DNA of 64,000 nucleotides from Bacteroides fragilis (GCF_002849695.1 NZ_CP018937.1:682001-746000); one strand, 5' to 3'. Shown: positions 43,670 to 54,419, counted from the first letter of the stretch. Notes: generated by a model not told the origin, from the letters alone. Numbers and translations: made by a program.

Positions 43670-46600
43670 TTAACTGTTCCGTCCGTGACAATTTTTATAT
43701 TTTTTTCCGCTTCCACATGGGCAGGGATCATTGCGTCCTACTGTTTTTTCGGCACGGATGGGTTCACGTTTCACGGCTTCGCGCGTATCTTGCTGGGCAG
43801 CGGCCTGCTGATTCGGATCACTCAGATCTTGTTTTTGTTCCCGATATTTGCTCATGTCCTGACGTTGTTCCGGAGCTGCCTGGCGTACTTCTACGCGTCT
43901 GGCCGCTTCTTGCTGTTCTTCAGTTGGTTCGGCTACAGGAATCTGACCACGCATCAGGATGGATACAGTCTGATTATTGATCTTGTTTACCATATTATCA
44001 AACAAAGTCACCGATTCCAGTTTATAGATCAATAGCGGATCTTTCTGTTCGTAACTTGCGTTCTGTACCGAATGTTTCAGTTCGTCCAGTTCACGTAAGT
44101 TTTCTTTCCAAGACTCGTCGATGACATGGAGCAAGATCGATTTTTCGAATGATTTCACTACTTCTTTCGATTCGCTTTCGTAAGCAGCTTTCAGGTTGCA
44201 AGAGATATTGTACATACGTTTTCCGTCCGTGATCGGAATCAGGATGTTTTCGTACATATGTCCTTGGTTCTCGTACACTTGCTTGATCACCGGATTGGCT
44301 ATCTGTGCCAGACGTTCTGTCTTGCGCTTGAAGTTAGCCATTGCCACATCGAATGTTTTATCTGCCAGTTTATCCTTTTTCTCGTTGCGGAACTCTTCTT
44401 CTGTGAAAGGAACCTCCATTGCGAGCGTTTGGAGCAAGTCCAGCTTACATTCTTCGTAGTCTGCATTGTTCTCGATAGCGGCGGCACAACGGTCCCAAAT
44501 CATATTAACGATATCCATTCCGATACGTTCACCCATCAGAGCGTGGCGGCGTTTGGTATAAACAACCGTACGTTGCTTATTCATTACATCGTCATACTCC
44601 AACAGACGTTTACGGATACCGAAGTTGTTTTCTTCTACCTTTTTCTGTGCACGCTCGATGGAGTTGGAGATCATCTTGTGCTCGATCATTTCACCTTCCT
44701 GGAATCCCAGTTTATCCATCACGCTGGCGATACGGTCGGAAGAGAAGAGGCGCATCAGGTCGTCCTCGAGTGAAACGAAGAAGACAGATGAACCCGGGTC
44801 ACCCTGACGTCCTGCACGTCCGCGCAACTGACGGTCTACACGACGTGACTCGTGACGTTCGGTACCGATGATTGCCAAACCGCCTGCTGCTTTTACTTCA
44901 GGACTCAGCTTGATGTCCGTACCACGACCGGCCATGTTTGTAGCAATGGTTACCGTACCGCTCAAACCTGCTTTAGCAACGATGTCTGCCTCCCTCTGGT
45001 GAAGTTTCGCATTCAATACGTTGTGTTCGATCTTGCGCATGGTCAGCATCTTGCTCAGCATCTCGGAGATTTCTACCGAAGTAGTACCCACCAATACCGG
45101 GCGTCCTGCCTGTACCAGTTGTTCTATTTCTTCGATTACGGCTTTATACTTTTCGCGTTTTGTTTTATAAACGCGGTCATTCATGTCTTTGCGGGCAATC
45201 GGTCGATTGGTCGGAATCACGACTACATCCAGTTTGTAAATGTCCCACAACTCACCGGCTTCTGTTTCGGCCGTACCGGTCATACCCGAGAGTTTATGAT
45301 ACATACGGAAGTAGTTCTGCAGAGTGATGGTGGCAAAAGTTTGTGTGGCAGCTTCTACTTTCACACCTTCCTTCGCTTCGATGGCCTGATGCAGTCCGTC
45401 TGAGTAACGGCGGCCTTCCATGATACGTCCTGTTTGTTCGTCAACGATCTTCACTTGTCCGTCGATTACCACATACTCATCATCCTTTTCGAACATGGTG
45501 TATGCCTTCAGCAACTGGTTGATGGTGTGTACACGTTCTGACTTGATGGCATAATTGGTCAGCAAGGCATCTTTCTTTTCAAGCTTTTGTTCGTCGCTCA
45601 ATCCATGTTCGTTTTCCAATTCCGAAAGTTGGGCGGCTATGTCCGGCAATACGAATAAAGTCGGATCTTCCGAGTTACCGGTGATCAGGTCTACACCTTT
45701 ATCTGTCAGATCTACGCTGTTCAACTTTTCGTCAATCACGAAGTACAATGGATCTGTTGCTTCATGCATGCGTTTGTTGTTTTGCTCCATGTAGATCTCT
45801 TCCGTTTTCAGCATACCGGCTTTGATTCCCTGTTCACTGAGGAATTTGATCAATGCCTTATTTTTAGGCAGTGCTTTGTGGCTGCGGAACAGAGCGAGAA
45901 ATCCTTCTTCCACCTCTTTCTTATCATTCGAGTTGATAAGTCTCTTAGCCTCCGATAAGTATTTAGTTGCTAACTCTTTCTGTTTCTCCACAAGGCGTTC
46001 TACCAATGGGCGGAGTTGCTCAAAGAGTTGGTCTTCGCCTTTGGGCACGGGACCTGAAATAATCAACGGAGTACGGGCATCGTCAATCAATACCGAGTCC
46101 ACCTCGTCGACGATGGCATAGTTGTGCTGGCGCTGTACAAGGTCTTTCGGGCTGATAGCCATATTATCACGCAGATAGTCGAAACCGAATTCATTGTTCG
46201 TTCCGAAAGTGATGTCTGCCAAATAAGCCTGGCGGCGTGCGTCAGAGTTGGGTTGGTGACGGTCGATACAGTCCACGCTGAGTCCGTGGAACATATAAAG
46301 CGGTCCCATCCATTCGGAGTCACGTTTAGCCAGATAGTCGTTCACGGTTACTACATGTACGCCGTTTCCGGTCAGGGCATTCAGGAATACGGGAAGCGTA
46401 GCTACAAGAGTCTTACCTTCACCGGTCGCCATTTCGGCAATTTTCCCTTTGTGCAGTACTACACCGCCAAACAACTGTACGTCGTAGTGAACCATGTTCC
46501 ATACCGTGTCATTTCCACCGGCATTCCAATGATTCTGCCAGATGGCTTTGTCACCTTCGATGCGTACGAAGTCTTTGGTAGCCGCCAGGGTACGGTCGAA

Positions 46601-46999
46601 ATCTGTAGCTGTAACTACTATTTCTTCGTTTTCAGAGAAACGTTTGGCAGATTCTTTCACGATGGAGAAAGCTACCGGCAATACTTCGTCAAGTGCTTTT
46701 TCGTATATCTCTAATATTTCTTTTTCAATTTTGTCGATCTGAGCGAATACTTCTTCGCGGTCTTCCAGTTCCACGCTTTCGATGCCTGCTCTGAGTTCGT
46801 CAGCTTTAGCACGTTCTTTGCTTGCCGAGTTGCGGATGTATTCTTTAAGTTCCTCTGTTTTTGCACGGAGGCCGTCATTGTCAAGCTTAGCAACCTCTGG
46901 GTAAGCGGCTTTGATCTTGTCTACCCAGGGTTGAATTTCTTTCATGTCTCGTGTGGATTTGTTTCCGAAAATCGAGCTTAAAAATTCATTAAATCCCAT
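43670..46999 (-). CDS. secA: Preprotein translocase ATPase SecA
   Basis: Motor that drives unfolded preproteins through SecYEG. The 1109-aa protein has Walker A in [11 protein letters not shown] (about 190), the DEVD box ([20 protein letters not shown], split by the usual residues), GRGTDIKL and the [14 protein letters not shown] arginine-finger region. A low-complexity Q/R-rich linker precedes the zinc tail [13 protein letters not shown] (three Cys and one His) that binds SecB or lipid in other species. It is about 200 aa longer than the E. coli enzyme because of Bacteroidota-specific insertions. Promoter TAACTTTG (47052-47045 minus). Confidence 0.97.
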   Translation of the reverse strand: MGFNEFLSSIFGNKSTRDMKEIQPWVDKIKAAYPEVAKLDNDGLRAKTEELKEYIRNSASKERAKADELRAGIESVELEDREEVFAQIDKIEKEILEIYEKALDEVLPVAFSIVKESAKRFSENEEIVVTATDFDRTLAATKDFVRIEGDKAIWQNHWNAGGNDTVWNMVHYDVQLFGGVVLHKGKIAEMATGEGKTLVATLPVFLNALTGNGVHVVTVNDYLAKRDSEWMGPLYMFHGLSVDCIDRHQPNSDARRQAYLADITFGTNNEFGFDYLRDNMAISPKDLVQRQHNYAIVDEVDSVLIDDARTPLIISGPVPKGEDQLFEQLRPLVERLVEKQKELATKYLSEAKRLINSNDKKEVEEGFLALFRSHKALPKNKALIKFLSEQGIKAGMLKTEEIYMEQNNKRMHEATDPLYFVIDEKLNSVDLTDKGVDLITGNSEDPTLFVLPDIAAQLSELENEHGLSDEQKLEKKDALLTNYAIKSERVHTINQLLKAYTMFEKDDEYVVIDGQVKIVDEQTGRIMEGRRYSDGLHQAIEAKEGVKVEAATQTFATITLQNYFRMYHKLSGMTGTAETEAGELWDIYKLDVVVIPTNRPIARKDMNDRVYKTKREKYKAVIEEIEQLVQAGRPVLVGTTSVEISEMLSKMLTMRKIEHNVLNAKLHQREADIVAKAGLSGTVTIATNMAGRGTDIKLSPEVKAAGGLAIIGTERHESRRVDRQLRGRAGRQGDPGSSVFFVSLEDDLMRLFSSDRIASVMDKLGFQEGEMIEHKMISNSIERAQKKVEENNFGIRKRLLEYDDVMNKQRTVVYTKRRHALMGERIGMDIVNMIWDRCAAAIENNADYEECKLDLLQTLAMEVPFTEEEFRNEKKDKLADKTFDVAMANFKRKTERLAQIANPVIKQVYENQGHMYENILIPITDGKRMYNISCNLKAAYESESKEVVKSFEKSILLHVIDESWKENLRELDELKHSVQNASYEQKDPLLIYKLESVTLFDNMVNKINNQTVSILMRGQIPVAEPTEEQQEAARRVEVRQAAPEQRQDMSKYREQKQDLSDPNQQAAAQQDTREAVKREPIRAEKTVGRNDPCPCGSGKKYKNCHGRNS

Positions 47000-47044
47000 T
47001 ATCTATTATTTATGTTTATTATTTACTAAATTGATTCAACTGCG

Positions 47045-47052
47045 CAAAGTTA
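47045..47052 (-). promoter_or_regulatory. Bacteroides -7 promoter element of secA
   Basis: TAACTTTG on the minus strand, followed by GCGC; about 46 bases before the ATG at 46999. Confidence 0.6.
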
Positions 47053-47106
47053 CATTAAAATGCTGATTTATTTGCGCTTTGCACACTGTTTTTTGTGTGG
47101 AAAGTG

Positions 47107-48681
47107 TCACCGGATGTCGGTAATCGGAGTTGCAGTGCATGCGTTCGGGGCCCGTATTCTCAGGATGTGAGCTACGGTAGGAGCTATGTGGTCGACGGTT
47201 ACGGGCGTGTTGATTACGGCCGGTTTTACGCCACTGCCCAGAAAAATAAGCGGAGACGGAATATGTGCTTTCCGGACCACTTTATGGTCGGATGTATTTT
47301 CATTGACGATGGTCCAGCCCGGCAATACGTCGATCAACAGATCGCCCGAGCGTTTACGGTGGAAGCCATTCCGTATCATTGAGATGTCCGGTGTCCAGGC
47401 CCCCAATAACAGGCGTTTACCCGAATAAACCTCGTTTACCCCACTAAACTGGATCAGGAATTCAGCGGCTTTTTCCTGAATATCTGCCAAATCCAGTTGT
47501 TTTTCTTCTATCAGTTTATGGTTGAGATAAATTTGCTGGTCGTAGTAGGCTTCCACGTATTGTCCCTGACCGTAAGTAGCCATCAGATACATGTTCAACA
47601 GGGCCGCACAACGGTTCAGGTGGAACTCTCCGGTCGGAACCCGGTAGAGTCCCCGGTCTGCCGATTCAGTATCGGTATATCCGGTGGAAGTGATAAAGAA
47701 GACAACGTTCTGTAAGCCTACTTTCTTGTCGATGATATCCAGCAAAGAAGCAATGCTGCGGTCGAGGCGAACGTAGGTATCCTGCATCTCCATAGCGCAT
47801 TCCTGTACGCTTTTGTGAGCATAATTGCCGGCGTAATAGGTGAGTGAGAGCATGTCGGGAGTATTGTCTTTTCCCATTGTGCTCTTATCCAGAAGCTCCT
47901 CGGTCAGCAAGTTAACTTCATCGTTGATAAAAGGGCTTGTAATCAGCCGTTTGTATTTATTGATGCGGTCATCGTCAAATTTATATTTAAAGGCTGCGTC
48001 CCTCCATTCGGGTAGGAATGTGTAATTTTGCATGGGGTGGACAGGAGTCCACGTCATATCGGCAATGCGGAAGTCTACGGCATTCCGATCGTTATATTGG
48101 CTCACCCACCATGGAAATTCACTATAATAAGTTGTTCCGCACCATTTTCCGGTAGTATTGTTGAGCCAGAATGCGCCATTTCCGGCATGTCCGGCTGCAA
48201 GAATGGCAGCGTCACGGAAGGGGGCGATAGCATATACTAATCCTTCGTTGCGGGTAGCTATTTTGAGTTCGTCGGCAATTGTTGAGGTCAGGAGATGTGA
48301 AGGAGAAGAACTTTCATTCGTGTAATTACCCATAAATGAAGGATCGTCTACACAACTCACGGTGCGCAGGATCGACACATCCATCCAGCGTTTACCGATG
48401 ATTCCGTTGACCGAAGGAGTGGTGCCTGTATAAATGGCTGCGATGGCCGATGCGCGGTCTGTGCCACAGAAAGTATATTCGGCATTCCGGAATACGCGTC
48501 CTTCTTTCCAAAGCCGCCTGAAGCCTTTGTCGCCATACAAAGTTGAAAAAGCTTCCAGATAGTCCGTACGTAACTGGTCGATTGTAAGTCCCACCACTAA
48601 TTTCGGAGTAGTGGGAAGTGGCTGGGCTTGCAGCCCGGTAAAAGTAAGTACGGTCAGTATGGAGGTTAATAGTCCTTTCAT
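47107..48681 (-). CDS. PafA-like alkaline phosphatase superfamily protein, probably inactive
   Basis: A 524-aa exported protein with signal peptide LLTSILTVLTFTGLQAQ and the alkaline-phosphatase-superfamily fold (GLTIDQLRTDYL with the first metal Asp at 35; IYTGTTPSVNGIIG). Compared with PafA-type phosphatases, the nucleophile region T-x-P-G-H is replaced by CGTDRASA (72-79), the second-metal D-x-x-G-H by AGNYAHK, and the D-H-G motif by TGYTD; only the first Asp and the late AHIP histidine remain. It may be a binding protein or have a changed activity. Its start overlaps the end of the DUF4105 gene by 4 bases, so the two are translationally coupled. Confidence 0.78.
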   Translation of the reverse strand: MKGLLTSILTVLTFTGLQAQPLPTTPKLVVGLTIDQLRTDYLEAFSTLYGDKGFRRLWKEGRVFRNAEYTFCGTDRASAIAAIYTGTTPSVNGIIGKRWMDVSILRTVSCVDDPSFMGNYTNESSSPSHLLTSTIADELKIATRNEGLVYAIAPFRDAAILAAGHAGNGAFWLNNTTGKWCGTTYYSEFPWWVSQYNDRNAVDFRIADMTWTPVHPMQNYTFLPEWRDAAFKYKFDDDRINKYKRLITSPFINDEVNLLTEELLDKSTMGKDNTPDMLSLTYYAGNYAHKSVQECAMEMQDTYVRLDRSIASLLDIIDKKVGLQNVVFFITSTGYTDTESADRGLYRVPTGEFHLNRCAALLNMYLMATYGQGQYVEAYYDQQIYLNHKLIEEKQLDLADIQEKAAEFLIQFSGVNEVYSGKRLLLGAWTPDISMIRNGFHRKRSGDLLIDVLPGWTIVNENTSDHKVVRKAHIPSPLIFLGSGVKPAVINTPVTVDHIAPTVAHILRIRAPNACTATPITDIR

Positions 48682-49904
48682 TTAGCTTTTTTGTATGTCA
48701 GTATAAGGTTGCTTGCAGAACGTATCAGCAAACTGAGTGCCAAAGGTAATACTGCTAAGTCGAAATTTTGTGGTATTACAGGGAAAAACGCTATAAAAAG
48801 TGTTAAAACCATGCAATTCAGCAGATGATACCTACTTTTGCGCTGCTTCCGTTCATCGTTTATGAAGAAAGGGAGGCAGAGCAGATGTCCCGGGTGAAAG
48901 ACAAATAACAAGTAATTCGCCCCCACCGTGGGATGCTCGGAGAAAAGAGCAAGGAAAGCAATAATGCATCCTGCGATACCTGCTGCGGCGAATACTGCTA
49001 TATCCAGTCCCCAAAGACTTTTCTTTTTTCGCAGGCCATAGACCGTAGCTATGCCGATGCCGATAAAAAACAGAAGAGATAGGCGGATGGGGGTAAGTGT
49101 ATCCCAGATGTCACTTTCTGCAGGTGCGGATACGTCCGGTTCGCAGTCGATAATTTTTTGAGTGGCGGTCACTAACGGTCTGTTTTCGGATGCGTTAACG
49201 ATGCGCGCTTTGTCAAAAGCATCCATCAGATAGAATGGTGAGAACATCATTTGTCTTTCGCTGATGGGGCGGTCGGCCTGGCTGCCGATGCAGAAGTCGA
49301 TTCCGAATTGTGCCCAGGGGTGTCCTTTCGTGTATTGGTGAACAATATCCCGATAAGATTTAGTCTCGTTATTTTCGGTATATGTATTGCTGAAGAGCAG
49401 TTGGCTGCCACTTTTTTGCAGGCTCTCTTCCACTTTGTCCCGTGGTCGGGTAGCACAATTATCGTAGAAAAAATTATAGCGGTATATCCGGTTTTCCGGG
49501 CGGTAATTTTCTTCCAGAAGGGTGATTAACTGTTGTTGTTCTTCGGCTGTCAGATTGAGCGTCTGCTGCCATACACTGCGTCCGAAGTATTCATATTCGA
49601 CGGCAAAATGGCGGTAATCTTCCACTCCCAACCGGTAGTCGGCATTGCCGAGTGCAAAACGTAGCGTAAAGTTAGGGGTGTTGAAACTGAACAGGCCGTA
49701 GTTGTACACCCTATCGATACCCCGTGCCGGTTCTTCATAGCGGATGGCAGTATGTCCGAATAACGAATAGATTTCTTCCCCCGGAGCGCACGTCAGCAGG
49801 CTGATTCGGACAGAATCAGGCGAGGATGGACTCTCTGTTCCCCATGTCAGGATGGTGAAGAAAGAAAAAAATATCAGGAGCAAATGTCGCAACTTTGAGT
49901 TCAT
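48678..49904 (-). CDS. DUF4105 (Lnb_N-type) membrane protein
   Basis: A 408-aa protein. Signal/TM (about 7-22), an extracytoplasmic DUF4105 domain (about 30-200) with conserved H51 (SLFGHTAIRY) and C150 (FFYDNCATRPRD), then about five membrane helices (270-400). Pfam now links this N-terminal domain with Lnb, a lipoprotein N-acyltransferase of Firmicutes, and the His/Cys pair would suit a thiol acyl transfer; for this protein the activity is inference. It leads a two-gene operon with the PafA-like gene. Promoter TATCTTTG (49922-49915 minus) lies just upstream, leaving a nearly leaderless mRNA. Confidence 0.8.
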   Translation of the reverse strand: MNSKLRHLLLIFFSFFTILTWGTESPSSPDSVRISLLTCAPGEEIYSLFGHTAIRYEEPARGIDRVYNYGLFSFNTPNFTLRFALGNADYRLGVEDYRHFAVEYEYFGRSVWQQTLNLTAEEQQQLITLLEENYRPENRIYRYNFFYDNCATRPRDKVEESLQKSGSQLLFSNTYTENNETKSYRDIVHQYTKGHPWAQFGIDFCIGSQADRPISERQMMFSPFYLMDAFDKARIVNASENRPLVTATQKIIDCEPDVSAPAESDIWDTLTPIRLSLLFFIGIGIATVYGLRKKKSLWGLDIAVFAAAGIAGCIIAFLALFSEHPTVGANYLLFVFHPGHLLCLPFFINDERKQRKSRYHLLNCMVLTLFIAFFPVIPQNFDLAVLPLALSLLIRSASNLILTYKKAK

Positions 49905-49914
49905 GTGGCAAAGA

Positions 49915-49922
49915 TACTGCTT
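49915..49922 (-). promoter_or_regulatory. Bacteroides -7 promoter element of the DUF4105 operon
   Basis: TATCTTTG on the minus strand; predicted start near 49909, only about 5 bases before the ATG. Confidence 0.55.
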
Positions 49923-49970
49923 TTGCGGGATAAAATACTCGATTAAGTGAATAAATCTGTCACTTTTTCC

Positions 49971-50073
49971 CGACCGCCGGGCTGTTTGTGTCGGAGCGCC
50001 GGGCTACAGATTGCGGAGCGCCGGGCTGCATACATCCGACCGCCGGGCTACGGGGCCGGAGCGCCGGGCTACA
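49971..50073. repeat. GC-rich five-copy interspersed repeat
   Basis: Five copies of CGRNCGCCGGGCTRC-like units start at 49971, 49992, 50014, 50037 and 50057 (spacing 20-23 bp). Two begin CGACCG and three CGGAGCG. Linkers vary. The block is far richer in G+C than its surroundings. It lies between the DUF4105 promoter and coaX; the function is unknown. Confidence 0.8.
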
Positions 50074-50145
50074 AATCTTTTTGTGATAAGTTTACCGGGG
50101 ATGGCATCGGCAGCGGCGGTATCTTGTTTCTTCTGTTATTGTTAT

Positions 50146-50178
50146 GTTCTGTATTGTATTGTTCTGTATTGTATTGTA
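50146..50178. repeat. 15-bp tandem duplication
   Basis: GTTCTGTATTGTATT occurs twice head to tail (50146-50160, 50161-50175), followed by a partial third copy. Likely a slippage product. The remaining gap up to the promoter at 50404 shows nothing that I can support. Confidence 0.7.
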
Positions 50179-50403
50179 GGTTTTTCTGGGTTTTTATACA
50201 TACGTAAGGCGTTGCTAATCAATGGTGAAAACTGGATGTTTGGTTTTGGGTTTTCTGCCTTCCTTTTCGTGTGCTTTTTCAGGCGGGTTTTCTGTTTTAA
50301 AACGTGTTTCTTCGATAGCTCGTCAAGTCGTCTTTTGGGGGCTTTTCTTTGCCTCCCAATGCTTTTTATTTCTTATTTCAGTATGCAAATAAATTTTATC
50401 CCT

Positions 50404-50411
50404 TATCTTTG
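50404..50411 (+). promoter_or_regulatory. Bacteroides -7 promoter element of coaX
   Basis: TATCTTTG, a perfect match followed by CACCC; the predicted start near 50417 leaves a short leader of about 15 nt before GTG 50432. Confidence 0.65.
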
Positions 50412-50431
50412 CACCCTCAAACAGAGAGAAA

Positions 50432-51163
50432 GTGAACTTAATTATCGATATTGGAAATACAGTAGCCAAGGTAGCGCTTTTTGACCAAACTTCTATGGTA
50501 GAAGTTGTTTACGATTCTAATCAATCTCTGGATTGTTTAGAGGCAGTTTGCAGCAAATATAATGTTCGAAAAGCGATTGTTGCCACTGTTATAGACTTAA
50601 ACGAATGTGTGTTGGCTCAGTTGGGTAAGCTCCCTGTACCCATTTTATGGTTGAATTGCAATACGCCGCTTCCGGTAACGAATCTGTATGAAACACCTGA
50701 AACTCTCGGCTATGACCGGATGGCTGCTGTTGTAGCGGCCAACGATCAGTTTCCCGGTAAAGACATTCTGGTGATTGATGCGGGTACATGTATCACTTAT
50801 GAATTTATTGACTCTTTGGGGCAATATCATGGTGGAAATATTTCGCCCGGATTATGGATGCGTCTCAAAGCGCTTCATCAGTTCACCGGGCGTTTGCCTT
50901 TGATCAATGCGGAAGGACGCCTGCCGGATATGGGAAAAGATACTGAAACAGCCATTCGTTCCGGAGTGAAAAAAGGGATAGAATACGAAATTGCAGGGTA
51001 TATTACGGCTATGAAGCATAAATATCCTGAACTTTTGGTTTTTTTAACGGGCGGAGATGATTTTTCTTTTGATACGAAATTAAAAAGTGTCATCTTTGCA
51101 GATAGATTTTTAGTGTTGAAAGGATTAAATAGAATATTAAACTATAATAATGGTAGGATATAA
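50432..51163 (+). CDS. coaX: Type III pantothenate kinase
   Basis: First step of coenzyme A synthesis (pantothenate to 4'-phosphopantothenate) by the feedback-resistant ASKHA-fold enzyme. The 243-aa protein shows the phosphate motif [15 protein letters not shown] (Asp6), [11 protein letters not shown] (about 96), the [12 protein letters not shown] motif (about 119) and GGNISPG. The start is GTG at 50432, which places IIDIGNT at the very N-terminus as in other CoaX proteins. Its end overlaps the next gene by 14 bases. Confidence 0.94.
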   Translation: MNLIIDIGNTVAKVALFDQTSMVEVVYDSNQSLDCLEAVCSKYNVRKAIVATVIDLNECVLAQLGKLPVPILWLNCNTPLPVTNLYETPETLGYDRMAAVVAANDQFPGKDILVIDAGTCITYEFIDSLGQYHGGNISPGLWMRLKALHQFTGRLPLINAEGRLPDMGKDTETAIRSGVKKGIEYEIAGYITAMKHKYPELLVFLTGGDDFSFDTKLKSVIFADRFLVLKGLNRILNYNNGRI

Positions 51164-52424
51164 ACAGACACTTTGTGCGCTTCTGCTCACGATATTATTA
51201 CCCGGAGTGGCAATCGCTCAAAATAATACAAACTCTCCTTATACACGATATGGCTATGGTCAGTTGGCTGATCAGGCATTTGCAAATAGTAAAGCAATGG
51301 GAGGGATTGCTTATGGGTTGCGCAATGGATCACATATTAATCCGTTAAATCCTGCTTCTTACACAGCGATTGATTCGTTGACTTTTCTTTTCGACGGAGG
51401 GTTTTCGATGCAAAATACCAACTTCAGTAGTGAAGGAACAAAGCTGAATGCGAAAAATTCAAGTTTTGACTACATCGCCATGCAGTTCCGTTTGCAAAAA
51501 TGGATAGCCATGAGTATTGGTTTGTTGCCTTATTCGAGTGTCGGCTATAGCATGGCAAAAGCAGATAAAGACGTTGCGTCGGAAGATGCGCAGAATGTGA
51601 CTACATTTTCCGGAGACGGCGGGTTGCATCAGCTTTATGTAGGTTTTGGAGTGAAAGTGCTTAAAAATTTGTCTGTCGGTGCGAATGTGTCTTACTTTTG
51701 GGGCGAAATAACACGTACGGCACGCATTGCTTTCCCGAATAATGAAAATGCTTTTGCTTTTCAAAATGTTGATTATTTGTCCGTTCGCGACTATAAATTG
51801 GATTTTGGGGCACAGTATACACAACAGTTTGGCAGAAAACATGCTGTTACTTTAGGAGTTGTGTTCTCACCTAAAAAAGATTTGCATAATGAAGCTTATG
51901 TGCAAAGGGCAACACTTACCAATTCCAATAGTAACCAGACAGTTGCTGTGAGCACTATCGATACGGTGGCCACCTATGGGACACCAAACAGTTTTGGAGT
52001 GGGACTCACCTACGAATATGACAAACGTCTGATCATTGGTGCAGATTTTAATTTGCAGAAATGGGGAGATGTAACCTATATGAATCAGCCTAACGCCTTT
52101 TGCGATGCAATGAAAATTTCAGTAGGTGCCGAATATATGCCGAATCGTTTTTCACGCAGTTATCTGGCACATATTAAATATCGTGTTGGCGGATATTATT
52201 CGGAACCCTACTATAAGATAGGGGGGGAGAGAGCTTCTCGTGAGTATGGAGTGACAGCCGGTTTGGGGTTACCGCTTCCGGGGTCACGTTCGCTAATCAA
52301 TGTTTCAGCCCAATACATTAAAGTACACGGACTGAGAGCTGGTATGGTAGATGAAAATACATTGCGGTTGAGTCTTGGAATTACCTTTAATGAAGGCTGG
52401 TTCTTCAAACGTAAAGTAAAATAA
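51150..52424 (+). CDS. Putative outer-membrane barrel protein
   Basis: A 424-aa secreted protein with signal peptide [17 protein letters not shown]. The mature chain begins [20 protein letters not shown], then alternating beta strands with aromatic girdles, and ends KRKVK; the layout resembles a FadL/porin-like barrel. It overlaps coaX by 14 bp and is followed by a TPR protein, lptC and others, which suggests an envelope-related role. The exact function is unknown. Confidence 0.75.
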   Translation: MVGYKQTLCALLLTILLPGVAIAQNNTNSPYTRYGYGQLADQAFANSKAMGGIAYGLRNGSHINPLNPASYTAIDSLTFLFDGGFSMQNTNFSSEGTKLNAKNSSFDYIAMQFRLQKWIAMSIGLLPYSSVGYSMAKADKDVASEDAQNVTTFSGDGGLHQLYVGFGVKVLKNLSVGANVSYFWGEITRTARIAFPNNENAFAFQNVDYLSVRDYKLDFGAQYTQQFGRKHAVTLGVVFSPKKDLHNEAYVQRATLTNSNSNQTVAVSTIDTVATYGTPNSFGVGLTYEYDKRLIIGADFNLQKWGDVTYMNQPNAFCDAMKISVGAEYMPNRFSRSYLAHIKYRVGGYYSEPYYKIGGERASREYGVTAGLGLPLPGSRSLINVSAQYIKVHGLRAGMVDENTLRLSLGITFNEGWFFKRKVK

Positions 52425-52469
52425 CAGAAAGAATAGACGGTATTATATAACAACTAAAATTTAGATACA

Positions 52470-53795
52470 ATGAAAATTAAAACGCTTGTGGCTGTGTTGT
52501 TTCTTTCGGCGGGAGCAACAACTGTGGTAGCACAGGACGACGCTAATTGTAATTCGAACAGTAGTATTTCTCACGAAGCGGTGAAAGCAGGCAACTTTAA
52601 AGATGCCTATACTCCGTGGAAAGCTGTTTTGGAGAACTGTCCGACTCTTCGTTTCTATACCTTCACAGACGGTTATAAAATTCTGAAAGGGTTGCTGGGA
52701 CAGATCAAAGACAGAAATTCTGCTGAATACAAACAGTATTTTGACGAGTTGATGAATACCCATGATCTTCGTATGAAGTATACTCAGGAATTTTTGGGAA
52801 AAGGTGTGAAAGTATCATCAGAGGACGAAGCTTTGGGGATCAAGGCTGTTGATTATATTGCCTTTGCTCCTAAAATGGATGTAAACCAGGCTTATGAGTG
52901 GCTGAAAAAGTCGGTAGATGCTGTAAAAGGTGAATCTTCGGGAGCTACTATATTCTACTTCCTGCAAATGTCACATGATAAACTGAAAACAGATCCTGCC
53001 CACAAAGAACAGTTTATTCAGGATTACCTGAGTGCATCCGAATATGTGGACGCTGCCATAGCTGCTGCTGATAAAGAGAGTACAAAGAAAGCGCTTACTG
53101 GTATCAAAGACAATCTGGTAGCTCTGTTCATCAATAGCGGTACAGCCGATTGTGAATCACTGCAAGCAATCTATGCTCCCAAAGTAGAAGCTAATCAGAC
53201 AGATCTGGCTTATTTAAAGAAAGTTATCGACATTATGAAGATGATGAAATGTACAGATAGTGAAGCCTATCAACAAGCTTCATTCTATGTGTATAAAATA
53301 GAGCCTTCAGCTGAAGCTGCTACAGGATGTGCCTACCAAGCTTATAAGAAGGGGGATATTGAAACTTCTGTGAAGTTCTTTGATGAAGCGATTAATCTGG
53401 AAACGGATAATGCGAAGAAAGCGGAAAAAGCTTATGCTGCTGCCAGTGTTTTAACTACTGCTAAGAAGTTATCTCAGGCAAGATCATATGCTCAGAAAGC
53501 AATCAGTTTCAATGAAAACTACGGTGCTCCTTATATCCTTATTGCTAACCTGTATGCAATGAGTCCGAACTGGAGTGATGAATCAGCATTGAATAAGTGT
53601 ACTTATTTTGTGGTTATTGATAAGTTGCAGAAAGCTAAATCTGTAGATCCGAGTGTTGCAGAAGAGGCTAACAAAATGATCGGTAGATATTCCGCTTATA
53701 CTCCGCAGGCTAAAGACTTGTTCATGTTGGGTTACAAAGCTGGTGACCGCATCACTATCGGTGGCTGGATTGGAGAGACTACAACGATCAGATAA
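52470..53795 (+). CDS. Secreted TPR-repeat protein
   Basis: A 441-aa periplasmic or outer-membrane-associated protein with signal peptide LVAVLFLSAGATTVVAQ and tandem helical TPR-like repeats, clearest at about 275-400 (CAYQAYKKGDIETSVKFFDEAI, then SQARSYAQKAISFNENYGAPY, each shown in part). The N-terminus of the mature chain carries DDANCNSNSSISHEAVKAG. Function unknown. Its stop lies 4 bases before the lptC start, so the two are cotranscribed. Confidence 0.8.
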   Translation: MKIKTLVAVLFLSAGATTVVAQDDANCNSNSSISHEAVKAGNFKDAYTPWKAVLENCPTLRFYTFTDGYKILKGLLGQIKDRNSAEYKQYFDELMNTHDLRMKYTQEFLGKGVKVSSEDEALGIKAVDYIAFAPKMDVNQAYEWLKKSVDAVKGESSGATIFYFLQMSHDKLKTDPAHKEQFIQDYLSASEYVDAAIAAADKESTKKALTGIKDNLVALFINSGTADCESLQAIYAPKVEANQTDLAYLKKVIDIMKMMKCTDSEAYQQASFYVYKIEPSAEAATGCAYQAYKKGDIETSVKFFDEAINLETDNAKKAEKAYAAASVLTTAKKLSQARSYAQKAISFNENYGAPYILIANLYAMSPNWSDESALNKCTYFVVIDKLQKAKSVDPSVAEEANKMIGRYSAYTPQAKDLFMLGYKAGDRITIGGWIGETTTIR

Positions 53796-53799
53796 ATTT

Positions 53800-54417
53800 A
53801 TGTTGCGACAACAAAGTAACAGTTTATTAAATAAAAGTTTGAGCATAACAATTGTCTTCGGGGCAATTGTTATGCTTCTTTTATTTTCTTCCTGTGGCGG
53901 AAGAAATAAGGCAATGGCCGATGCCATTACCGAACGGGATTCCCTGCCTGTCATGGACACGCGAGGGGTGACGACTCTTATATCCGATTCCGGAGTTACG
54001 CGTTATCGGGTCAATACTGAAGAGTGGCTGATTTTTGACAAGAAGAAACCCTCGTATTGGGCCTTTGAGAAGGGAATTTATTTGGAGCAGTTCGACTCCT
54101 TGTTTCATGTAGATGCAAGTATAAAGGCAGATACGGCTTATTATTACGACCGTGACCGGCTTTGGAAGCTTATTGGGAATGTAGACATTAAAAGTCTGAA
54201 AGGAGATCATGTCAGTACCGAATTATTATACTGGAATGAAGCCACCAAGAAAGTATATACCGATAAATTTGTCCAGATGGAGCAGCCCGATCAGGTGATA
54301 ACCGGATATGGTTTTGAGTCGGATGACCGATTTCTGAAGCCGGTTGTTCACAATATTGCCGGTATATTTTATGTTGACCAAGATGCCGAAAAGGCAAAAA
54401 CAGATTCTGTAAATTAG
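53800..54417 (+). CDS. lptC: LPS export system protein LptC
   Basis: A 205-aa membrane-attached periplasmic protein that carries lipopolysaccharide from LptB2FG to LptA. N-terminal helix with lipobox-like LLLFSSCGG (C32), then a beta-jellyroll-type region (about 90-195) with repeated strands VDASIKADTAYYYDRDRL and KLIGNVDIKS. The start at 53800 (MLRQQS) follows the TPR stop by 4 bases; the frame continues upstream to 53743, but only by overlapping the previous gene. Fits the envelope gene cluster; lptE lies about 8 kb further on. Confidence 0.82.
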   Translation: MLRQQSNSLLNKSLSITIVFGAIVMLLLFSSCGGRNKAMADAITERDSLPVMDTRGVTTLISDSGVTRYRVNTEEWLIFDKKKPSYWAFEKGIYLEQFDSLFHVDASIKADTAYYYDRDRLWKLIGNVDIKSLKGDHVSTELLYWNEATKKVYTDKFVQMEQPDQVITGYGFESDDRFLKPVVHNIAGIFYVDQDAEKAKTDSVN

Positions 54418-54419
54418 TT

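Noticed and set aside
50011..50484. Plus-strand frame of 157 aa before coaX
   Set aside because: It runs through the GC-rich repeat and the 15-bp duplication, has low-complexity content and overlaps the start of coaX.
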